Source: Scolanthus callimorphus (taxonomy: Eukaryota; Cnidaria; Anthozoa; Actiniaria; Edwardsiidae). From it: a stretch of 64,000 bases of DNA. This document shows positions 56,860-64,000 of the stretch, in pieces. The translations under genes were made by a program, and so were the position numbers. The notes beneath the pieces were generated by a model that worked only from the letters and a program-made list of their open reading frames with translations, searched no databases and was not told the origin of the DNA. Every line of letters starts with the position of its first letter. Position 1 is the first letter of the stretch. The stretch covers positions 25,029,355 through 25,093,354 of the forward strand of contig CM066921.1 of NCBI GenBank assembly GCA_033964015.1. The letters are read 5' to 3'.

Positions 56860-58340
56860 GAAATCAATACAGATATTTCATCTGTATCGATATTATACCG
56901 ATTTTCAGACATTAGAATATCTAATAGAATTTCTCTTAATTTCTCTTTCTTAATATGCACCCATGGAGTTAACTCTTGCCCGGATTTTCAAAATAAATAG
57001 CTCTCAATTATCATATTTCAATACAAGATTCATGTTTGTATCGAATCAAGATCGCTTCTTATTTTGAGATTGAGTAGAGGAACTCGATGTTTTACTTTGT
57101 TTAGCAACAGGAATCACAGATTTATACCGAATCTCCATTAAATATACAAACTAGACACATCAGAGATAGATATTTCTGTCGTAATGGGGAAATAAATAGT
57201 TTCAAAGAGGCAGGAACATTGGGTAAGGTTGGTTGTTATAATATCATACATATGGGTCAAGTCGCATTGAGTCGCAGAGAGGGAGACGAGCGACAGACAG
57301 AAATATTGAAAAAAATACCTTGTTTGCGGCATCGGAGTACTCTGACATCCCATCAGCATCAACAAATCGACCCTCTGCACAGTTCCTTGTCAAATCATGG
57401 TTCATAAGATGGGTTTTGAGTTCTTATCTTAGCCTATTATACTCCGATTCGTGTAATACAAGATGGCGGCTCATTTCAGGATCCAAACGCAAGTGTGTGG
57501 ACTTCCGATTGGCTAGATTTTCACCGGCTGTAAACGTTGACGAATAGGCTATAGCCGAAATCTGAGTATCGTGTACTGCTGATTGGCTAAATACACACTG
57601 ATTGGCAGCTGTCAAAGGTGCGTTTTGCGACTGAAAGGAAAAATACGACGAAAGCCCATTTTATACCTCGGGCCTTCCACAGGAAGCCCGAGGAATTAAT
57701 CATATAAACAACCTCCTATTATAAAGTTTTGTCGGCCAGAAAAAAAAAAAACGTTTATAGAGAGCGAAGGATGAGGGATTTGGAGATGGTCAAAATTATT
57801 TTAAACAAAGCTAATCATTATACACCAATTGGATATTAAAAATAATTTCATATTTAGGCCGGCGTCTTGTTGTGAGCTCCCTTGTCACGCAACGCTTTGT
57901 TGATCAGTGCTAGCGGTAAATCACCCGTGACCGTCACCTACATGGTCGTATAGACAAAAAAAAAAAACACTTTTTGAACGCATGCACCCCCACTTTTTGA
58001 AGCTAGATATATGTGAATTTGACTTTCATTTCTATTTTGCGCTATAAAGCATATTCATGCGTGCAAAAGAACATACACTACAACTCATTGGAGTATATTG
58101 CTATTGCCAGGGTTGAACAGCAAGGTTTGATCAAGCTTATAGTAACTTGACTAATACTTGACTAATTATACTAAACTGTAATAAAGCTTTCTAGCTCGGT
58201 TTCTGTATTTTGGCAGTATAAAAAGTGGGTTTCCTGTGGTTTCTTGAAGTCTCTTGCTTCCAAGCTCTCGACCGTGAATAAAATGGCGGAAAAGTCGAAC
58301 AACATCGATCATTTCTGGAATGTCGTTCTGGTTTTTGCAA
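56860..58340. other. Gene-free stretch
   Basis: No gene recognised. 57460-57475 has 'acaagatggcggctc', a YY1-like string, and 57660-57700 a short 'cctcgggcttcc' inverted pair. 'cacccccactttttgaagct' (57985) belongs to the family noted at 59790. Confidence 0.4.
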
Positions 58341-58346
58341 TCTAAT

Positions 58347-58809
58347 GCCGTTTTTACACGTCGAACTTAATTCTGTCGCGCGAAATTGACTTGCTTTATT
58401 TCCAGTAAAACAAGTAATTTCGATACCAGTGATTTTATGAGGTTAATATAGCCTAAAATATGAAAATCCGCGAACGAGGTGTTTTGCCAAGATGGATCCT
58501 GATAAACGGACCTGTCAACCAGTTCAACTGAGAAAAATATATATATTGAAATATCGTTATTAAATCATCGTTTAAGCTGTTCGTCGACCTTTCATTAATA
58601 TAGCCTGTCTGGTGAACAGAGAAGATCCCAGCCCTGATTTTAAAAGCGCTGGAAGGATTCAAAGTTGCAATATAGCGCGGCGTTTGCACGGCAGACAGTG
58701 CTGTTCCTGATGCAAATGAGCTCGAGACAATAGCTCTAACGAACTAAACAACGGGAAATTGACATTTAGTGCGACAAGAATTAAGTTCGACGTCCACTAA
58801 AACTGGCCT
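58347..58809. mobile_element. Foldback element, ~460 bp
   Basis: 'gccgtttttacacgtcgaac' with 'ttaattctgtcgcgc' at the left pairs with 'gtgcgacaagaattaagttc' and 'gacgtccactaaaactggc' at the right. Confidence 0.7.
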
Positions 58810-59197
58810 TAGTCAATAGGAAGCGCAAAAAATGTTTAGGATTCTAAATATGGTATGTAGATATTGATAGATGGAAGTGGAGGCGGAGCAGTGCATTATG
58901 GGTAGGGTGTGAACTATCACCACAGGTAGACCAAGAGAAACTACATTTTGTCTAGTCGTGTGCGCACCATGTGTGCTTTCTGCGGTTGACTGAAATGTTT
59001 TGCATTGATTGAAACATTAATTTTTTAAAGTATCCTGATCGTCCCGATTGGCTTATCGCAATAAACTATCTAGGCAATAAATCTATTAGCCTTAGCAAAA
59101 GCCACCCGGCTCTCGAACTCGTCTCCGCTCGTTGGAGCCGAGTTAGAGACAAAAATAACACTTTATTTTCGCGTCTGAACCGGATAAGGGCTTTAAA

Positions 59198-61408
59198 ATG
59201 GCTGGAAATAATTGATAGAAAATGGCGACTTCAAAGACGTAAATGGAGAGAGCCCGTCTTGTTGGTGGGGTTTTAATGATTCAACTTTACTCGTTCATAA
59301 GAGAGAAACGTTTGAGGGGATGCCTTGCTGTATTACACAAGACCGTGCTAAGAGCTCTTGCGGTCCTGCACAAGATATCCTACACGCCGTAGATCCAGGT
59401 AAAAGTCGGTTGATCTAGGTAAATCCTTATGACCGTCTACTAAAAGTCAAATGATAATATTCGTAATTTCGATTCAGCCCTTTGTTATGAATTTTGAATG
59501 TGAAAATCATGCCGTGATCGGTTCCCTGTGTTTTCATATCAAGCTTTGCATCGGTCACGTGAGTGCTCTTCGCCTGTTTTAGGTCAACACTTTTGCTTTT
59601 GAGGAACGGGTATTCATCTCGATAGCCTTTTGTATGAAATTATGAAGTAGTGACCCAGATTCCGGCCGTTTCCCTTTCAGTCTTTTCCCGGCCATTTTAG
59701 ATACAAAGACTAGTGAGTTTCGGCGTGTAAAATTTTTTATAACTTAACAACAGTGTCTGCCCTTTACGTGTAAATACAAAATATATATCTAGCTTCAAAA
59801 AGTGGGGGTGCTCAGCCCCCCCAGTTCAAAAAGTGGGGGTCCACCCCCACTCCCTCCCCGGGTTCGCCGCCTATGAACAATAACAGCACAATCTTCTTAT
59901 CCTGCTTGTTATTTTTAGTAGACTGTTTATCCAATTCCGGCCACACTGAAATTAAAGTTTCCACTTAAAACTAAACCCAGTCGACTTTGCATTAGGCGAA
60001 ACAGGGCTAGAATATGATCATTGGTTTAGATGGTTTAACCATTAACGAAAGGGGCAACGAAAAAAATATTTGAAAATTCACAATGCGAAACAACGGTTTA
60101 ATTAATTAGCTATAAATGCTATAAAAATTTCTCATTCATTTTTATTTCGTTACCAGGTCGAAAGTATCATTTCTCGGCATACGTCAAACTTGATCCGAGC
60201 ACTGTTCCCGAGTCAACAGAGGAAGAAGTTCGAGTACAGCTACAATTTGCACTTACAAGCGACGAAAAAATGGCGTATATTCGTGTAGCAACTGTTCAAG
60301 CCACGCCCGCGAATTGGCAAAGAATGAGCGGTGTTCTTGTTGTCCCGCCAAATACTGAGAAAGGTGCTGTCAAACGCGCTGTGCTCTACTTCGGGGGACC
60401 CCCACCTCAAGTCAATTTCCTCGTGGCTGCTGTGCGATTGGTGGACGAAGTTGACCAATCAGGTAAGAGACTTTACTCATATCAAGATAAATGTGTCGCT
60501 TTTGCCGATGCCAACCCGCGCGTGACGCGGGCTACCTGTGTAGGTATTTCCGAGCCCCTGGGGACCAAAATAAAGATGGCGGCCTACACGAACAACGTTT
60601 CCCTCCAAAATCTGCAAGTTTTGACGAACTTTTTGACAATTTAGGGTTAGAAATAAGCTAGGAAAACTTCTAGAACTCCAAATATGGTAAGTAGAAGCTT
60701 CCATATAAGGAAATTTTAGAAAACGACACATTTCAAAGATAACTTTCTTGATATGAGAGATTGCGTCAATGACAATTCCTTTTTTCCATTAAAAAACAAA
60801 CTCAAATATTCCGCTAGAACAGTCAATATTTTCCCATGAAAAGAACGAGCAACAGAAACTTTACGCATACAGAACATTTTTTTCCCAGAACGTTTTTTCC
60901 GAGGGCGTTGTTTAATTATTTAGTCCCCAGCAGCCTCAAGCATTGCCAAAATTCCCAATACAGAAGGAGCTGCCGAACAGATATTTTGCGGAAAGATCCG
61001 TTTATGCACATGACTTCAGCTACCAGGTAGCCCTCCGCGGGCATCTTTTTGTGACGTTCGGCTCTTCTACGTTTCGCAAGCTTTGTGCCTCGTCTTCCCT
61101 CGCGCGTTTTTGCCCAGCACAGCAACCCCGCGCTTTGTTGTTCGAGATTCGAGACAAAAAATGCCTGCGGAAGAGGCAGATTCACCAGGTATTTGCCCCT
61201 ATTGTTTTTTTTGGCAGGGAATCTCTTGAGAAATGGGGATTTCTCATCCGCCCAAAACGGCCAGCCCGAGTACTGGAAAGGATTGGGGACGCAAGGGTCT
61301 TCATCCACCCCGAGATCACGTGTGAAGGCAAACGCGCATGCGTGGCCACTGACCGAGGGCAGGCCTTTGGAGGACTGGCACAGAATGTGCTGGCCGCTGT
61401 TGAGTTGG
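59198..61408 (+). CDS. CBM4/9-module protein, partial, with two one-base frame breaks
   Basis: Exons 59198-59398, 60157-60462 and 61218-61408 (GT-AG, all joined in phase 1) encode one and a half CBM_4_9 modules. Exon 1 ('LIENGDFKDVNGESPSCWWGF' region to 'GPAQDILHAVDPG') and exon 2 ('RKYHFSAYVKLDPSTVPE', 'ATVQATPANWQRMSGVLVVP') make the first module. Exon 3 ('NLLRNGDFSSAQNGQPEYW' to 'GLAQNVLAAVELG') starts a second, and the rest must lie beyond the window or be lost. The ATG at 59198 is one base out of frame with the exon (a missing base at about 59210), and exon 3 needs one extra base in the G run at about 61288. Restoring one base in each gives exactly the phase 1 periodicity. Carbohydrate binding is likely; a downstream glycosidase (GH10) is only a guess. 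Confidence 0.72.
60478..60757. mobile_element. MITE between CBM exons
   Basis: 'tcatatcaagataaatgtgt' near 60478 pairs with 'acacatttcaaagataact' and 'cttgatatgaga' near 60728-60757. It contains 'aaaataaagatggcggcc', another YY1-like string. Confidence 0.6.
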
Positions 61409-61668
61409 GTGAGTGGATAAATAACTATTTCATTTTAGCGGAGCTCCTTAGAGCGGAGCACCATAGGTATCGCAGGAAGAATACAATAGCTCAAAGTAGA
61501 ACTCAGGTATAACGATCGACTTCATTTTTCATGGTTTAGCGGTATTCCCATTTGGGTATCGCTGGCGCGTCCGTGTCTGCGCGCCCCCACACAGGTAAAC
61601 CAAGACCCCAACACAGAAAAATATGTAACCGGGAGCTCCGCTTTTAGCCAGTGGCTAAATCTATATAT

Positions 61669-61899
61669 TAGTATAATTACTCAAGTGATTATAAGAAATT
61701 CCGCGCGCTTATTGGTCGAGAGGTTTGTTTTCTCTTGCTATAATCACCTACCGCCGCGGTACTATCACCTACCGTTGATTATAGCATTGAAAGGATTGGG
61801 AGTGCGCGCATGAGTTTTGTAATTACCAAAAAAATATCCAATAAAAACAAGTTTTTTTTTGTCTAAAAACCTTATGAATCACTTAAGTAATTATACTAA
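61669..61899. mobile_element. MITE, ~230 bp
   Basis: 'ttagtataattactcaagtg' and its near-inverse 'cacttaagtaattatactaa' at the ends. An internal pair of 'ataatcacctaccg' units. Confidence 0.75.
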
Positions 61900-62115
61900 A
61901 ACAATTAAAAGTAGTACTTCTTGATAAACCGCCAGAACTAGCGTACCCAGAATTCCACGCAGGGAATGAAACACCAATGACCAACTATCAAACAGAGAGC
62001 AACATTTTAAAATAGGTGTATGACTCTAAAAGATTTTCAACCCGCTTAACACGAAATTCTGCCGAGATTTCCAAGGAGCAGTGGAAACAAAGTTTTATGA
62101 GATTATCAGGAGCGG

Positions 62116-62141
62116 ATATGGGGGGGGGGGGGGGGGGGGTC
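62116..62141. repeat. Poly-G tract in a dispersed repeat
   Basis: About 18 G in a row inside a sequence whose right part ('ttttcccatacatttactgt') is the inverse of pieces at 37380 and 46740. Part of a hAT-like MITE family. Confidence 0.6.
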
Positions 62142-62577
62142 TCGAGAGATTTTCCCATACATTTACTGTATTTGCTGAAGAAAACTTTGCAGATATTATG
62201 GATTGAGGAATAGAAAAACTGTGAAACTGTGTGCACTGGACCCACGTTTATTGTATTTTATTAGTTTCTTTGCCCTTTTACTCGCCTTCGCAACTCCAGT
62301 TGTCGTAGAAACGCAACGCTGTTTGCGGAAAATAAACTCTGCCCTTTGAGAAAATGTCTCAATTTGAATTAATACTTGCCCTCTTTCATTGCGAGTCATA
62401 AAAAACGTTCAGATTTTCTAAGCTAAATCACAACCCAGAATCACTGTTGTAAAAAAAAACCTTACCAACGTGTAATTCAAGTACATTTTACGCGCGAGTT
62501 GATAGTGGCTAAATACAAGAGTTAGATTTAACGTGCCCGTGGTTGAGAGCTGAATTCGACGAAACACAGGTTTGTAG

Positions 62578-62697
62578 AAGCCCTAAATGTAATAACTGGC
62601 CCTAAGGGTAATAAAGGCCCCAAGTGTAATAAAAATTGGCCCTAAGTGTAATAAAGGCCCCAAATGTAATACAAATTACCCCTAAGTGTAATAACGG
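62578..62697. repeat. Minisatellite 'ggccctaagtgtaataa'
   Basis: About six imperfect 17-22 bp units of 'ggccc(t/c)aagtgtaataa'. No coding content. Confidence 0.8.
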
Positions 62698-63123
62698 CAA
62701 TGGTCATACAATGAACTGGCAGGGTAGCGACTTTTGTAAGTTCCCTAGAACAGGGATACAGAATAGAACTTAGTTGCAGGTTTAAGGTCAGCTTCTCAAC
62801 GAGTAGCAGCACACACCTAGTTTCGTGTTCCATGAGTATCCCGAAGCCGATACTTAATATTATCAAGCCCGCGGTGTTTGCTTCATATTAGACCCTGTTT
62901 ACATGCGGTAGAAATATGGAGTGACAAATACGGTATTTTGGGACTTTAAAACGTGGCTGCTCAATAGAGGATGGCCGCTTAATTGAGGTATCACTGTAAT
63001 TGCCCCCGCAGGTTTTGGCCCAGAGGCCAAAACCCGAGGAGGCATTATAGAATCCCCCGCGTAAAGAGAAAATATAAGGGTATGTGGTACATATGGCAGA
63101 AAAAATCTCGATCCGTCGGAGCA

Positions 63124-63247
63124 GGGCCCGCAAAAGGTATCGGGTAACGTTTATGATTGGATGATCAGATCACGTGACTCGCAAAGGGCCCGCAAAAGGT
63201 CTTGGGTAACGTTTATGATTGGATGACGAGATCACGTGACTCGCAAA
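63124..63247. repeat. Tandem pair of 62 bp units with CACGTG boxes
   Basis: 'gggcccgcaaaaggt' starts each unit (63124 and 63186). Each carries 'aacgtttatgattggatga' and 'gatcacgtgactcgc'. The CACGTG core is an E-box of the USF/MiT type. Confidence 0.75.
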
Positions 63248-63689
63248 GGGACGCAAATTAAAAAAGAGCTGTTCTTCATAAACGTGGGCTTGAGACCTCT
63301 GAGACTGTTGTCACTGGCGGACAATAAAAATTATAAACATCAAAACAAACTGGTCGTGACATTTAATAAATCACCAAAAACTCTAAGGAGACGCTCAGCC
63401 GAAGTCAGTCAGTGCAATCCATAGTTCAGAATTAGCAAATGTTGAGCTGCTGTGGCTGTGTAGTCTAGAGAAAAACTTGAATGTTCAGAAAGCTAAGAGC
63501 TCTAAACTTCATAATAGTAGTAAAGCATTCAAAATGGTTGCTATTGTGCTTAACAATAGGTCAACTCTATAAAATCCTCTCTAGCTTTCGCTACGAAAGA
63601 ATGTGATAATTTACTGACAAGATTTCATAAGTTCACAAATCTCAGAAAGAGGACTTTAGAATTATTATTTTTTGCTTCAGCACAAGGGA

Positions 63690-64000
63690 GAAGTCGGCGT
63701 TTTTGTCTTCTTCCGTTGTGTGCGCTGTCTGCTGTGTAATGGTTGCCGCTAAAGTATTCTACGTATTCTAAGCCGGAAATCTGGCAAGGGCGGAACGCGT
63801 TTTTTTCGTTCTGTTAAATTAAGTTCTATTATAAGCTCTTTAGCAGCTTTAGGTGATAGTTGGTATAAAAACGCAGATATAGGTTATTAGGGAGCAGCGA
63901 TTGAAAAAGAGCAAAAGCAGAGAAGTCGCGAAGCAGAGACAGCCAAACGAGAGTCTAAAGTCTTGTGTTCTGTTCTCCATTGTAAGTATTTCGGAAAGAT
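63690..64000 (+). other. Possible 5' exon or promoter at the window edge
   Basis: 'ggtataaaaacg' at 63861-63872 resembles a TATA box. The following purine-rich ~110 bp ends in 'ctccattgtaagtat' (63974-63988), which looks like a splice donor. No coding frame is seen. It could be the leader exon of a gene to the right or an LTR-type sequence. Confidence 0.3.

Noticed and set aside
60943..61512. 189-codon plus-strand frame across CBM exon 3
   Set aside because: It is in the exon's second reading frame only because of the one-base deletion, and it includes intronic sequence on both sides.

Overview
The window looks like nuclear DNA of a cnidarian, most likely a stony coral. It is AT-rich and intron-rich, and packed with miniature inverted-repeat elements (MITEs), foldback elements and CR1/L2-type non-LTR retrotransposon fragments. 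The genes are animal genes with GT-AG introns: a ribosomal protein S9 gene, single-exon class A GPCRs, a threonine aldolase, an RMDN1-like gene and CBM4/9-module exons. The species cannot be named from sequence alone.

Layout. 1-6 kb: a small secreted-protein gene (1136-1597) beside a 3.1 kb foldback element (2441-5583). 6.6-8.7 kb: a complete two-exon RPS9 gene with a YY1-like/TOP-like promoter. 9-14.7 kb: repeats, including a LINE 3' end with a long (TTA)n tail. 14.8-39.06 kb: an eight-exon threonine aldolase gene on the minus strand (408 codons after splicing, all splice phases consistent). Its fifth intron is about 16.6 kb and holds a SINE, an inverted pair of intronless GPCR genes (21357-22238 minus, 26786-27766 plus), LINE remnants, and a nearly full-length CR1-like retrotransposon whose single long ORF (PHD finger, APE endonuclease, reverse transcriptase) begins with a signal-like segment followed by a 2A-like motif.

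39.26-48.62 kb: an eight-exon RMDN1-like gene (292 aa) on the plus strand. It is head-to-head with threonine aldolase, with only 197 bp between start codons, and both proteins have basic, acid-free N-termini that look mitochondrial. 51.3-61.4 kb: exons of one or two genes encoding CBM4/9 carbohydrate-binding modules, with an intronless, twice-frameshifted sulfotransferase-like sequence lying among them. 61.4-64 kb: repeats and a possible 5' exon or promoter at the right edge.

The two housekeeping-type spliced genes (aldolase, RMDN1) and RPS9 have clean frames. The retrotransposon, the sulfotransferase copy and the CBM exons each carry single-base frame breaks, which could be decay or uncorrected assembly errors. 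Several small MITEs have 9-10 bp target-site duplications (Mutator-like), and one 938 bp insertion is confirmed by its empty paralogous site in the other GPCR arm. I found no CRISPR array, rRNA or functional tRNA gene.
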